Source of the DNA: an uncultured Flavobacteriaceae bacterium
GTDB taxonomy: Bacteria; Bacteroidota; Bacteroidia; Flavobacteriales; Flavobacteriaceae
Reading direction: 5' to 3'
Length of the DNA stretch: 64,000 nt
NCBI GenBank assembly: GCA_947494205.1
Contig: CANLUH010000013.1
Location: 1-64,000 of the forward strand
The notes beneath the pieces are model-generated. The model searched no databases. It was not told the DNA's origin and saw only the letters and a list, made by a program, of their open reading frames with translations. This document shows positions 39,256 through 47,599 of the stretch, piece after piece. Made by a program: the position numbers and the translations under genes. The first letter of the stretch is position 1; each line of letters starts with the position of its first letter.

Positions 39256-40569
39256 ATGTCATTTAAAGCATTAGGGCTATCTGAAGCCTTACTAAAAGCA
39301 ATTAGTAAAAAAGGATACGATACGCCATCTCCAATACAAGCCAAAGCCATTCCTCCAGTTTTAGAAGGAAAAGATGTATTAGCATCTGCCCAAACAGGAA
39401 CAGGAAAAACAGCAGGCTTTACCTTACCATTATTACATATTTTATCTGAAGGGCAAACCTTAAGGAAACGACCAGTAAGAGCTCTAATTTTAACACCTAC
39501 ACGAGAATTAGCAGCGCAAGTTTATGCTAATGTCAAAGAATATAGTACGTTTTTAGAGTTGCGTTCTGCTGTTATTTTTGGTGGTGTAAATCAGAAACCA
39601 CAAATTGCTAACCTGCGTAATGGTGTAGATGTTTTAGTTGCTACTCCTGGACGTTTATTAGATTTACACGGGCAAGGTGTATTATCTTTATCTAAAGTAG
39701 AAATATTTGTTTTAGACGAAGCCGATCGTATGTTAGATATGGGGTTTTTAAGAGACATACAACGTGTTATAAAAATAATGCCAGAGCACAGACAGAATTT
39801 AATGTTTTCTGCAACCTTTTCTAAGGACATTAAAAAACTAGCTCATGGTATTCTAAATCATCCAGTGCAAGTAGAAGCACAACCAGAAAACTCTACAGTA
39901 GACGCTATAAGCCAAAAAGTATATCGCGTTGCCAAAGGCAAAAAAACAGGATTAGTAATAAAACTAATTTCTGAAGGCGATTGGAAACAAGTTCTAGTAT
40001 TTACAAGAACAAAACATGGAGCAAATAAACTCTGTAAAAAAATGATAAGCGCAGGGATTACTGCCGCAGCAATTCATGGTAATAAAAGTCAAGGCGCGAG
40101 AACAAAAGCATTAGCAGGGTTTAAAAACGGAAGCGTTCGCGTATTAGTTGCTACAGATATAGCAGCAAGAGGGTTGGATATTCCTTTATTACCACACGTT
40201 ATAAACTTTGAAATCCCAAACATTTCCGAAGATTATGTACACCGTATTGGTAGAACAGGTAGAGCAGGAGCCAGTGGAGAAGCTATTTCTTTAGTAAGCG
40301 CAGATGAGACAACTTATTTAAGAGCCATTGAAAAGCTAGTAGGAGAAAAAATACCTGTTGAAATTATTGAAGGTTTCGAGCCAGATCCTGACGCTTCAAC
40401 AGAACCTATTAAACAAGGACAAGGTAGACAAAGACAACAACGCCGATCTAATAAACCTAAACAATCTAACACGGAAGGTTCTAATAGAAGTAACAAAAGC
40501 CGAAATAGTAGGTCGAGAAAACCAAAGCGTAACAATAGAAGGCCTAATACTAGTAATAATAAAGAGTAG
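39256..40569 (+). CDS. DEAD-box RNA helicase (RhlE-like)
   Basis: A 437-residue helicase. The Q motif region ([26 protein letters not shown]) is at the start. Motif I AQTGTGKT lies at about 48-55, motif Ia PTRELAAQ, motif [15 protein letters not shown] (DEAD) and motif III SAT, followed by motif [10 protein letters not shown] and motif [12 protein letters not shown]. The basic C-terminal tail (about residues 380-437, [11 protein letters not shown] and more) binds RNA nonspecifically. It is probably involved in RNA turnover or ribosome assembly, often under cold conditions (family knowledge). The next gene starts one base after the stop. Confidence 0.95.
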   Translation: MSFKALGLSEALLKAISKKGYDTPSPIQAKAIPPVLEGKDVLASAQTGTGKTAGFTLPLLHILSEGQTLRKRPVRALILTPTRELAAQVYANVKEYSTFLELRSAVIFGGVNQKPQIANLRNGVDVLVATPGRLLDLHGQGVLSLSKVEIFVLDEADRMLDMGFLRDIQRVIKIMPEHRQNLMFSATFSKDIKKLAHGILNHPVQVEAQPENSTVDAISQKVYRVAKGKKTGLVIKLISEGDWKQVLVFTRTKHGANKLCKKMISAGITAAAIHGNKSQGARTKALAGFKNGSVRVLVATDIAARGLDIPLLPHVINFEIPNISEDYVHRIGRTGRAGASGEAISLVSADETTYLRAIEKLVGEKIPVEIIEGFEPDPDASTEPIKQGQGRQRQQRRSNKPKQSNTEGSNRSNKSRNSRSRKPKRNNRRPNTSNNKE

Positions 40570-40570
40570 T

Positions 40571-40780
40571 ATGACTCCAGAACTAAAAGATAAAATAATT
40601 GCAGTTTGTGATAAAAAGATAGCACAAAAAGGAGATAATGTAGGATTGTCTTTTTACGCTTTTTTTGCTAATAAAAATGATAATCCAGAACTATTAATGG
40701 AAGCAGCTACATGGTGGATAAAAACTCATAAATTAGACCACTTTGAAAAAGCTGTAAAAATAAAGCAGTTAGTAAGTTAA
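40571..40780 (+). CDS. Small conserved protein, DUF6500-like
   Basis: A 69-residue protein, [20 protein letters not shown] at the start, then a Phe/Ala-rich core ([13 protein letters not shown]) and an Asn/Glu-rich part ending in KIKQLVS. The ATG at 40571 follows the helicase stop directly. A longer frame starting at 40358 is a shadow. It looks like the DUF6500 group, recalled only. No function is known. It forms a short cluster with the helicase and the VF530-like gene. Confidence 0.75.
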   Translation: MTPELKDKIIAVCDKKIAQKGDNVGLSFYAFFANKNDNPELLMEAATWWIKTHKLDHFEKAVKIKQLVS

Positions 40781-40782
40781 TT

Positions 40783-41013
40783 ATGGAAGTGCAACCTAAT
40801 AATCCACTGCATGGCATTAAGTTATCGCAAATTGTAACAGAATTACAAGAACACTACGGTTGGGAATATTTAGGATATACTATAAAAATAAAATGCTTTA
40901 CACATGATCCATCTGTAAAATCGAGCTTAAAGTTTTTGCGTAGAACGCCTTGGGCTAGGACAAAAGTAGAAACTCTTTATTTAAAGATGCTTAAAAATAA
41001 AACTAGAGAATAG
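40783..41013 (+). CDS. VF530-family DNA-binding protein
   Basis: A 76-residue basic protein. The pattern [54 protein letters not shown] is the VF530 (DUF2132) fold, small proteins shown structurally to bind DNA in a few cases. Two bases separate it from the gene before. Its last 11 bases overlap the end of the gene at 41003-41911 on the opposite strand. No terminator lies between these convergent genes. Confidence 0.88.
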   Translation: MEVQPNNPLHGIKLSQIVTELQEHYGWEYLGYTIKIKCFTHDPSVKSSLKFLRRTPWARTKVETLYLKMLKNKTRE

Positions 41014-41911
41014 ATATTTTAGAATTTTCGGTTGCATTAAAAACACGTTCCGCATAACGTTGTACAATTTTACTCTTATCATTAAGTGCTTTAGATAAAA
41101 AATCATCTTGTTTGTTTAAATCCCATAAAGCTTCAAAACTCTTAGCTCTTACATGTGGTGTTTCGTGCGTTAACGCTAATTGTTCTAATACTTCTTCTGT
41201 TTTAGCATTTGCTATTTTTTTAGCTAGATCAATTAAAAAATAACGACCAGTGCCAAAACCAGGAGCAGTACCTGTAATCACTTTATTATGTAAATCGAAA
41301 TGATATTGTTCCTTCTTTAAAAAGGAATTACCTCGCTTCATAATATTTAAAGAAATAGAATAGTCTTCTGGGGGGATTTGGGTATGTATATCTTTAGATG
41401 CTCTATAAAACATAACCTTTCCTTTAGGTAAAGATGTATGTTCTAAAAATGTTAAATCTACTTTTTCACCAACATAACCTATAACTTTGTTATAATCGTA
41501 TTCCCAAATATCTGTTTTGTAACCTTTACCATGACATCCTACAGTTATAAAAGAAAAATTATGGTCGTGAGCTCTAACATGATGGTACAAGTCTTTCTGC
41601 CAAATACTAACATCTTTATGTTCAGATATGGAAGGCCAAGCGTTTATTCTAATATAAAAAATATCATTAAAATGTAATAATGTACTCTGTATACCATAAG
41701 CATTTTTATTTTGAAAATTAGCTAAGTCCTTTAACTGCTCATTAATATAATCTGAAATAAATTCCGAATTATTAGATAACATTTTTAGTTGGTCTGCACA
41801 TGCTAATAAAGAATCATCATCGTTTTCTTTTACAGTTTGTTTAGAGAATTCAATAAACTCATCTAAAGAGATTGTTTTGTCAATATTAGGATTTTCAATA
41901 GTAATAGCCAT
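41003..41911 (-). CDS. Protein with cupin-like core and C-terminal HEAT-like repeats (B)
   Basis: The 302-residue protein has three parts. An N-terminal helical segment (1-75) is followed by a core (about 80-205) that resembles a double-stranded beta-helix: [19 protein letters not shown] with closely spaced His residues, ETYDYN-like [26 protein letters not shown] and [18 protein letters not shown], fitting the two cupin motif regions. A C-terminal helical part with HEAT-like repeats (about 225-295, [28 protein letters not shown]) follows. A metal-dependent oxygenase or epimerase is one possibility, but the cupin assignment is from pattern only. It starts 2 bases after protein A and lies downstream of the small peptide gene. 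Confidence 0.7.
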   Translation of the reverse strand: MAITIENPNIDKTISLDEFIEFSKQTVKENDDDSLLACADQLKMLSNNSEFISDYINEQLKDLANFQNKNAYGIQSTLLHFNDIFYIRINAWPSISEHKDVSIWQKDLYHHVRAHDHNFSFITVGCHGKGYKTDIWEYDYNKVIGYVGEKVDLTFLEHTSLPKGKVMFYRASKDIHTQIPPEDYSISLNIMKRGNSFLKKEQYHFDLHNKVITGTAPGFGTGRYFLIDLAKKIANAKTEEVLEQLALTHETPHVRAKSFEALWDLNKQDDFLSKALNDKSKIVQRYAERVFNATENSKISIL

Positions 41912-41913
41912 AA

Positions 41914-42741
41914 TTATATAAGGTTTAGAGCGGAGATTTGTTTTAAAGCATTATCAACAGATTGTTTTATGTCTGGATGCGTATCTTCTTTAAGTATTAA
42001 AAGTGCTTCTAAGCCTTTGTCGAAGTCAATATTCATAATTGCTCTAGCTGCTTCCCATCTCACATTATGATAAGGGTTTTCTAAAAATTCAAATAAATTA
42101 GGAAGAGAGCTTTTATTACCTAGTTCTCCAAGTAATTTACAAGTATGTTCTAATCTAGCCGATTGTAAAACATTAGTAACTAAACGCACTGGATGTAATG
42201 TGTTAGCATCGTATTCCCAGCCATAAGAATGTGATTTCCTACAAGAAAAGGAGAGCAACATAGCTTCATCGCTTTTACCACCTTTGTACGAAAAAATATC
42301 TTCATGTTTCTTTATAACATAAGACGTGTTTTTAGATAATGTTTTGTCTATTGCAAATGGTATTATTTTTTTAGTTTTATCTAAAATATTTACGGGAAAT
42401 GGATAGGGTTGTTTGTAGTGACTGTACTGTATGTTTTCTGTTAATGGGACTATTACTTTATCGTATGGGTAAGCATTTACAAACTTAGATGCTGTTGCTT
42501 TTTCTAGCCGTACCAATGTTAATGTAAAAGCGTCAGTATTTAAAATATGCCAATAATTAATAGAAGAACGTGTTGGGTAAAAATGCGTTTCTGTACTTAA
42601 TTTCTTTAGGTAAGTATTTACTAATTCGATTAAAAAAGGCGTTTGCAACAAGGCATTAAAATGCGTTAAAGCATGCGTTAAAAACTGCTCATCTTTTAAA
42701 TCTTTAATGGCATTCTGAAAGTGATTTAAGTAACTATTCAT
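41914..42741 (-). CDS. Protein with cupin-like core and C-terminal HEAT-like repeats (A)
   Basis: A 275-residue paralogue-like partner of the next gene. Its layout is the same: helical N-terminus (1-65), a beta-rich core (about 68-185, with INYWHILNTDAFTLTLVRLE, FVNAYPYDKVIVPLTENIQYSHYKQPYPF and CRKSHSYGWEYDANTLHPV), and HEAT-like repeats (about 190-270, NPYHNVRWEAARAIMNIDFDKGLEALL). The His pattern of the core differs from protein B, so this copy may be a non-catalytic partner. The gene begins after the peptide gene and its terminator. Only 2 bases separate it from protein B. The family is not recognised. Confidence 0.68.
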   Translation of the reverse strand: MNSYLNHFQNAIKDLKDEQFLTHALTHFNALLQTPFLIELVNTYLKKLSTETHFYPTRSSINYWHILNTDAFTLTLVRLEKATASKFVNAYPYDKVIVPLTENIQYSHYKQPYPFPVNILDKTKKIIPFAIDKTLSKNTSYVIKKHEDIFSYKGGKSDEAMLLSFSCRKSHSYGWEYDANTLHPVRLVTNVLQSARLEHTCKLLGELGNKSSLPNLFEFLENPYHNVRWEAARAIMNIDFDKGLEALLILKEDTHPDIKQSVDNALKQISALNLI

Positions 42742-42755
42742 TTCGTTAACTGTTT

Positions 42756-42794
42756 AAAAAAAAGTCTTTCATTACATACATAATGAAAGACTTT
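42756..42794 (-). terminator. Intrinsic terminator between the small peptide gene and protein A
   Basis: A perfect 14-bp stem (42761-42774 with 42781-42794) around a 6-base loop, with eight T after it on the minus strand. It sits 11 bases after the peptide stop and 15 bases before the start of protein A. Partial readthrough would give much more peptide mRNA than enzyme mRNA. Confidence 0.92.
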
Positions 42795-42804
42795 AAGGTT
42801 GTTG

Positions 42805-42930
42805 TTACAATACTAATCCTAAAAGAAGTGTTGTAAGGTCAACGATGGACATTGAAGAACTTTCTGCTGAGACTTGTGGACTTACAGGTGCACTTAACTC
42901 ATCTAGACGAAATTTGTGTTTACTTTGCAT
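42805..42930 (-). CDS. 41-residue peptide, candidate RiPP precursor
   Basis: This frame of 42 codons with stop starts at an ATG (42928-42930) 28 bases downstream of a -7 box. The peptide begins MQSKHKFRLDELSAPV, then has a Ser/Gln/Ala/Glu-rich middle (SPQVSAESSS), and a hydrophobic end (SMSIVDLTTLLLGLVL). The start resembles leader peptides (an FxLD-like FRLD box behind Lys/His). The end is a possible core without Cys. The gene has its own promoter, is followed by a strong terminator, and precedes two paralogous possible modifying proteins. It is too short for most gene finders. It could also be a short membrane peptide or toxin. No export or processing gene is adjacent. Confidence 0.6.
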   Translation of the reverse strand: MQSKHKFRLDELSAPVSPQVSAESSSMSIVDLTTLLLGLVL

Positions 42931-42958
42931 AATGCTATTGTTTAAATTAATATTGAAG

Positions 42959-42966
42959 CAAAAGTA
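42959..42966 (-). promoter_or_regulatory. Promoter -7 box of the small peptide gene
   Basis: The minus strand reads TACTTTTG, matching TAnnTTTG. Transcription would start near 42952, 22 bases before the ATG. No good TTTG is seen at the expected -33 position. Confidence 0.5.
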
Positions 42967-43111
42967 TAGTACAAAAGTCTTTTTTTAAAAGAGCATTTAT
43001 ATGAATTTATAAAAAAACGCAAGCAATTGTTGTGTTTATGTGTTGGTTTTTAGTGAGTTAATGGGTTTGTTTTAGAAAACTGAAAACAGAAGATATAAGG
43101 CTTTAAATTAT

Positions 43112-43339
43112 TTATTTTGAAAGTTTATCGAGACGATTCCTCTCTTTTTTAGACAAACTATCTATACCTTTTTTATTTATTTTTTCTAATAATCGATTTA
43201 GTTCTTTTTCATTATTAACCCGTTCCTCATTGTATTTATCATCTATAGTTAAATGCTTTTGTTCAGATTTAACTGATGACTTTTTCGAAAAATAATAAAT
43301 GAAAAGACCTACAAGAAGTATAACAATTACAACAGCCAT
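43112..43339 (-). CDS. Small single-pass membrane protein with DUF6576-like tail
   Basis: A 75-residue protein with one membrane helix at the N-terminus (about 2-17, AVVIVILLVGLFIYYFSK) and a charged tail ending in NKKGIDSLSKKERNRLDKLSK. This tail resembles the C-terminal segment found behind some rhomboid-like proteins (DUF6576). The function is unknown. It is 20 bases behind the methyltransferase gene and probably in the same transcript. Confidence 0.7.
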   Translation of the reverse strand: MAVVIVILLVGLFIYYFSKKSSVKSEQKHLTIDDKYNEERVNNEKELNRLLEKINKKGIDSLSKKERNRLDKLSK

Positions 43340-43358
43340 TTTTTATTTAAAGTATTAT

Positions 43359-44099
43359 CTATTTTCTACCTACAATTATAGTTGATAAACCTGCTCTATT
43401 AAAAATAATTTTATCTATTATTTTAAAGATAGGGACAAGCGTATTATATAATTTCATTTGATTACCTGGTATAGCTTCCCGTTTTAGTAAATTACCAGTT
43501 ACATACCAACCAAAGATTCCCATAAAGTTAAAGTATTGTTTATGGATGATTTTAAAATTAGTTTTAGCAAATAAATTAGAGAGCGTAGACTTTGTATATC
43601 TTCTGTAATGGCCTAACTCTTTATCGAAAGTATTAAATAATTTTTGATAAGAAGGCACTAGAATAATAACATGCCCATCTTGCTTTAATAGTTTATAACA
43701 ATTATTTAAAGCTAAAGTATCATCATAAATATGTTCTACTACATTTAATGCAAAAACTGTATCGTATTGGTTAAAGTATTTATTAAACTTAGAATCAAAA
43801 TCAGGATCTGTTAAGTTAATTAACTCTGTACCTATAAAAGAGGATTCATTTTTAAATTTTGTATCTAATTTAGAGCAATAGCCTTCACGTATATCTGTAA
43901 GCAATATTTCAAATTTATCCTTTAAGAAAAAATTAGATATATTACCTAAGCCACTACCAATCTCTAAAACTTTGCCTTTGCTAAATGGTTTTATAGTGTT
44001 ATACATCCATTCATTAAACTTATCGGCATCGGCTATTACATTTAGAGTATTTTCTCCAATAGTATCATGCTCTTCAAATTGTATTGGGCTAGTAGGCAT
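43359..44099 (-). CDS. Class I SAM-dependent methyltransferase
   Basis: The 246-residue protein has the SAM-binding Rossmann fold: motif I GKVLEIGSGLGNISNFF (about 39-55), motif II ILLTDIREG, and DTVFALNVVEHIYDDTLALNNCYKLLKQDGHVIILVPSY, typical of methyltransferase type 11/12 groups. The C-terminal part holds a hydrophobic segment (FKIIHKQYFNFMGIFGWYV). The substrate may be a lipid or a sugar-linked molecule, given the adjacent GT2 gene. Its start overlaps the stop of the glycosyltransferase by one base (TAATG). Confidence 0.9.
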   Translation of the reverse strand: MPTSPIQFEEHDTIGENTLNVIADADKFNEWMYNTIKPFSKGKVLEIGSGLGNISNFFLKDKFEILLTDIREGYCSKLDTKFKNESSFIGTELINLTDPDFDSKFNKYFNQYDTVFALNVVEHIYDDTLALNNCYKLLKQDGHVIILVPSYQKLFNTFDKELGHYRRYTKSTLSNLFAKTNFKIIHKQYFNFMGIFGWYVTGNLLKREAIPGNQMKLYNTLVPIFKIIDKIIFNRAGLSTIIVGRK

Positions 44100-44815
44100 T
44101 AAGCAAATATATTATACTTTAAAATACAGTAAATAGCTCTAAAGCCATCTTTCCATCCTATTTTTTTTCCTTCTTTGTATGTTCTTCCATAATAAGAAAT
44201 ACCAACTTCATAAATTCTTATATCTTTTATTTTTGAAATCTTTGCAGTGACTTCAGGTTCGAAACCAAATCGATGTTCTTTTAAAGTTAAACTTTTAATG
44301 TGTTCTGCTTTAAAAAGTTTGTAACATGTCTCCATGTCCGTAAGGTTAATTCCTGTAAGAATATTAGATAGTGTGGTTAAAAGTTTATTACCAATTGTGT
44401 GCATAAAAAATAAGACTCTATGCGGATTGGCTCCAATAAAGCGAGAACCATACACAACATCTGCAAAACCAGAAACCATAGGCTTTAAAAGTAAATTATA
44501 TTCGGTTGGGTCGTATTCTAAGTCGGCATCTTGTATAATAATATAATCACCACTAGCTTTAGCTATACCTGTGTGTAAAGCAGCCCCTTTTCCTTTATTC
44601 TTCTCGTGATTATATAATGATATAGAGCTATTTGGGTGTTCCGATTGGTATTTTAAAATAGCTGCTTTAGTATTGTCTGTAGAATAATCGTTTACAATAA
44701 CTATTTCTTTCTTAATATTATTTATTAACTGAACATCTTGAATAGCATTTAAAATTAAATGTATTGTATTTTGTTCATTATAAACAGGTATTATTATGGA
44801 AAGTGTTTTGGACAT
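44099..44815 (-). CDS. Family 2 glycosyltransferase (polyprenol-phosphate type)
   Basis: A 238-residue GT-A fold enzyme: [17 protein letters not shown] at the start, [44 protein letters not shown] (DxD-type metal site DAD), and the later YGSRF and [26 protein letters not shown]. The length and motifs fit dolichol/polyprenyl-phosphate mannose synthase-like GT2 enzymes that lack membrane anchors. It is translationally coupled to the methyltransferase gene downstream. Nearby trmL may only be upstream in the same direction, 39 bases away. Confidence 0.9.
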   Translation of the reverse strand: MSKTLSIIIPVYNEQNTIHLILNAIQDVQLINNIKKEIVIVNDYSTDNTKAAILKYQSEHPNSSISLYNHEKNKGKGAALHTGIAKASGDYIIIQDADLEYDPTEYNLLLKPMVSGFADVVYGSRFIGANPHRVLFFMHTIGNKLLTTLSNILTGINLTDMETCYKLFKAEHIKSLTLKEHRFGFEPEVTAKISKIKDIRIYEVGISYYGRTYKEGKKIGWKDGFRAIYCILKYNIFA

Positions 44816-44854
44816 TATCTAGTTTTAAAACGGAGCGAAGTTAACTCTTTTTAG

Positions 44855-45313
44855 TTAAAAACGAAGCATCTGTCTTAAACCCTCATAAACTACAATACTA
44901 ACAGCGTTTGCTATGTTTAAACTTCTAATATGTTCACTGTATAGCGGAATTTTATAAAGGGCTTCTGTATTTTGTTCTGTAATAGATTTTGGTAATCCTA
45001 CAGATTCTTTTCCAAAAACTAAAAAGATATTGTCTTTAAAAGGAATATCCCAATGCTTTTTTGTGCCGTGGCTAGAAAGAAAAGCCATTTCTGCATTTTT
45101 ATTGGTATTGAAAAAGTCATCGATATTGTCATAATATCTAATATCTAAATGTTTCCAATAGTCTAAACCGGCTCTTTTTAATCTCGCATCTGTAATCTCA
45201 AAACCAAATGGTTTTACAAGATGTAAAATAGAACCTGAAGCCAAAGTTAGTCTTCCTATGTTTCCTGTGTTATTGGGAATTTCAGGTTCTATCAATACAA
45301 TATTTAAAGGCAT
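44855..45313 (-). CDS. trmL: tRNA (cytidine(34)-2'-O)-methyltransferase TrmL
   Basis: A SPOUT-class RNA methyltransferase of 152 residues that methylates the wobble nucleotide of certain leucine tRNAs. The sequence starts MPLNIVLIEPEIPNNTGNIGR, the family mark, followed by KRAGLDYW, IFLVFGKESVGLP and the knot motif IRSLNIANAVSIVVYEGLRQ. The length is usual (about 150). It could be the first gene of a transcript that includes GT2 and the methyltransferase. A terminator-like hairpin lies upstream at 45339-45374, ending the transcript of the DUF805 gene before it. Confidence 0.95.
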   Translation of the reverse strand: MPLNIVLIEPEIPNNTGNIGRLTLASGSILHLVKPFGFEITDARLKRAGLDYWKHLDIRYYDNIDDFFNTNKNAEMAFLSSHGTKKHWDIPFKDNIFLVFGKESVGLPKSITEQNTEALYKIPLYSEHIRSLNIANAVSIVVYEGLRQMLRF

Positions 45314-45338
45314 TATTTTTCTTTTTTTGCAAAATAAT

Positions 45339-45374
45339 AAAAAGCCTAATCTTAAGTGTAAGATTAGGCTTTTT
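45339..45374 (-). terminator. Terminator of the DUF805 gene
   Basis: A perfect 16-bp stem (45339-45354 with 45359-45374) with a 4-base loop and flanking A/T runs. Confidence 0.92.
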
Positions 45375-45395
45375 ATATGAAAATTTTAAGTTTTA

Positions 45396-45773
45396 TTAGT
45401 CTTCGGAATCTGGTTTTCCTATTTGATCTAATTCCTCTGTACCATCAGATTTTGGATCTGGTCCATATTCATTAGGACCTTTATCGCCATCTGTACAAGC
45501 AAGAATTAAATTGTAAATAGGTATAAGACAATACCATCCACTTTTTCCAACATCATGCATTCTTCTTACAGCAACTGCTATAGCAGGAATAAGAACAGCA
45601 AGAGAATAAATGTTAGCTACTATAGCTAAGGAAGGTATCTCTACAGCTATAGCGCCAAATGTAAGTCCGTAAGATATTATCGTATTGAATAGAAAAAACA
45701 TCCAATATTCTTTTCTTCTTGCGCGACCGTTAAAATCTGCATACTGCTTTAAAACTTTTAAATACCAATTCAT
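45396..45773 (-). CDS. DUF805 membrane protein (copy 1)
   Basis: A 125-residue inner-membrane protein: MNWYLKVLKQYADFNGRARRKEYW at the start, which is the DUF805 mark (FxGRARRxEYW), about four hydrophobic segments, the motif VAVRRMHDVGKSGWY (RRxHDxGxSG), and a Gly/Asp-rich tail (CTDGDKGPNEYGPDPK). It is a paralogue of the following gene (45871-46284), with the same start, the same RRLHD motif and the same tail pattern. The function is unknown. It ends with a strong terminator. Confidence 0.9.
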   Translation of the reverse strand: MNWYLKVLKQYADFNGRARRKEYWMFFLFNTIISYGLTFGAIAVEIPSLAIVANIYSLAVLIPAIAVAVRRMHDVGKSGWYCLIPIYNLILACTDGDKGPNEYGPDPKSDGTEELDQIGKPDSED

Positions 45774-45870
45774 AAAAAATGTAGTTTAGTTAGTTAATAA
45801 TTAATTTTTTAATAATCTTGTTTCAAATATATCATTTAAGATGATAATTTACTGAAAAAAATGTTTTTTT

Positions 45871-46284
45871 TTAATAATCTTGTTGTTCTCCTATTTGGTT
45901 AATTTCGTCTTCAAAATATTCAACCTTTGGATCTAAACCGTATTTATTAGGTCCATAATCTCCATTAGAAGCAACTAGAACGATATACCATATTCTTCCA
46001 ATAATAGGTACGAAGTTTATAAAAAAATAGGTTCCGCTTTTTCCAATGTCATGAAGACGTCTAACATTTAGCGCTAACCAAGGAATTAAAGTGCCACCAA
46101 AATAAATTAGTAATAAAATACCTAAAATATCTAAATCCATAATTTCCTCCACAAGACCAGAAAAAAGAGAGAGTCCTACAAGAATTAAAATTTGAAATAG
46201 AACAAACATCCAATATTCTTGACGCCTTGCTCTACCTTCAAAATTAGCATAGTTTTTTGTTAGAACTTTTAAATACCATTTCAT
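45871..46284 (-). CDS. DUF805 membrane protein (copy 2)
   Basis: A 137-residue protein of the same family as the gene 97 bases downstream: NYANFEGRARRQEYWMFVLFQ at the start, helices, then NVRRLHDIGKSGTYFF and NGDYGPNKYGLDPK. It is slightly longer in the loop after the second helix. The two genes are a tandem duplication with clear divergence, so it is not recent. The 97-base gap has no terminator, so the two may be transcribed together. Confidence 0.9.
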   Translation of the reverse strand: MKWYLKVLTKNYANFEGRARRQEYWMFVLFQILILVGLSLFSGLVEEIMDLDILGILLLIYFGGTLIPWLALNVRRLHDIGKSGTYFFINFVPIIGRIWYIVLVASNGDYGPNKYGLDPKVEYFEDEINQIGEQQDY

Positions 46285-46330
46285 ACACGTTTATTTTTAG
46301 TTGGGATACTAATAAACAAAAATATTTAGA

Positions 46331-47524
46331 TTAATTATAGAATTCGTCAGGCATTTTAAAAACTCCAGATTGTCCCATAAGCATGATTACTTTTAAAGTT
46401 TCATTAAAATAATTATCATTTTCAACAACTATATTTTCTGTGTACGCTTCATTAACTAACGTTTGATATTTATTGTCTGAAGCCATAATACCAACACCAA
46501 AACAACCAACAAAAGTACTCGTATGTCTATCTCTAGTAACTTCTCCATTTAATTTATAACCATCATTAATATTTTTAACTCCAATACTATCTATAAAACT
46601 GGCTATAGTATTACAGTACTTATAAGCACGTTTATCTCCAGTCCATAAATAATCCATACTAATACGCCATGGTGTTCTAATAGCATCGTAATTAAATGTA
46701 GTACCATTATCTCTAGACCAAGTAACACGATCTGCTGGCAATTCTCCAGAGGCTTTACACCAATCTGGAACTAATCCAGTCTCTTTATTCATACACTTGT
46801 TAAGAATGTCGTAACACTTGTCCGATACTTTTAGCCAATCGTTATTACCAGAAACTTTAGCAAATAATTTATAATACCCCGGAGCAAAATATGAAGGATT
46901 CGTAGTATTAGATCCTCCCCATTCGTCTCCTGCTTTAAGAACATAGGTGTCTTGTTCTACCATGAATTTTAACATGGCATCAATAATTCGAAGCGCTTCT
47001 TTTCTGTATCCTTTGTTTGTACTTATTTGTGAGTGTGCTACTAAAAGTGCAAAAGCAACATCTTCGTCTGCATCTGTGGCAGCATTTTCTCCAGCTAATT
47101 CTCCCTTGTCATCAATTTTCCAATTCATTAAACCGTTATGATTTAGATAGTTTTGATAATAAAGTAGTAAATCATCAAAAAGTGATTCGTCTTTCATAAA
47201 AGCAGACGCTAATAAACCGTAAGCAATACCTTCAGAGACTGTGTGTTTCATGTCGTCAAACAAAACGCGTTTTCCAACAGGACAACCATTAGATGTAATG
47301 TATTTTGCTTTCCATTTACTATATACAGTATCTAAAACTTTTAAGTTTATATCCTGCGGTAATAGACCGTGTGGGTAAGCACTTTCTTTTTTTGTACTTG
47401 TTGTTTCTGTTTCAATTTTTGCAGAGTCTTGCTTTTTTTCTTCTTTACAGTTGCTTAAAGTTATAAAAGCAGTAAAAATAAAAAGTTGAAACAATACTTT
47501 TAAGGGAGTCGAGGATAATATCAT
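46331..47524 (-). CDS. Glycoside hydrolase family 8 lipoprotein
   Basis: A 397-residue protein with a lipobox (ITLSNC, Cys26) and a charged linker (27-48), followed by a GH8 (alpha/alpha)6 barrel. Marks are TVSEGIAYGLLASAFM, the catalytic acid region, DADEDVAFALLVAHSQ, GDEWGGSNTTNPSYFAPGYYKL and NYDAIRTPWRISMDYLW. GH8 enzymes cut beta-1,4 glucans, xylans or chitosan. The exact substrate is not predictable. As a lipoprotein it works in the periplasm or on the cell surface. It stands alone between DUF805 genes and trpA on the minus strand. Confidence 0.92.
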   Translation of the reverse strand: MILSSTPLKVLFQLFIFTAFITLSNCKEEKKQDSAKIETETTSTKKESAYPHGLLPQDINLKVLDTVYSKWKAKYITSNGCPVGKRVLFDDMKHTVSEGIAYGLLASAFMKDESLFDDLLLYYQNYLNHNGLMNWKIDDKGELAGENAATDADEDVAFALLVAHSQISTNKGYRKEALRIIDAMLKFMVEQDTYVLKAGDEWGGSNTTNPSYFAPGYYKLFAKVSGNNDWLKVSDKCYDILNKCMNKETGLVPDWCKASGELPADRVTWSRDNGTTFNYDAIRTPWRISMDYLWTGDKRAYKYCNTIASFIDSIGVKNINDGYKLNGEVTRDRHTSTFVGCFGVGIMASDNKYQTLVNEAYTENIVVENDNYFNETLKVIMLMGQSGVFKMPDEFYN

Positions 47525-47599
47525 AATGTAGCTTACAGCGTTTAGATTTTTATACTTGCAATTTAAAGTATTTTAAGGTGTCTATTTTTACCTTTAAAA

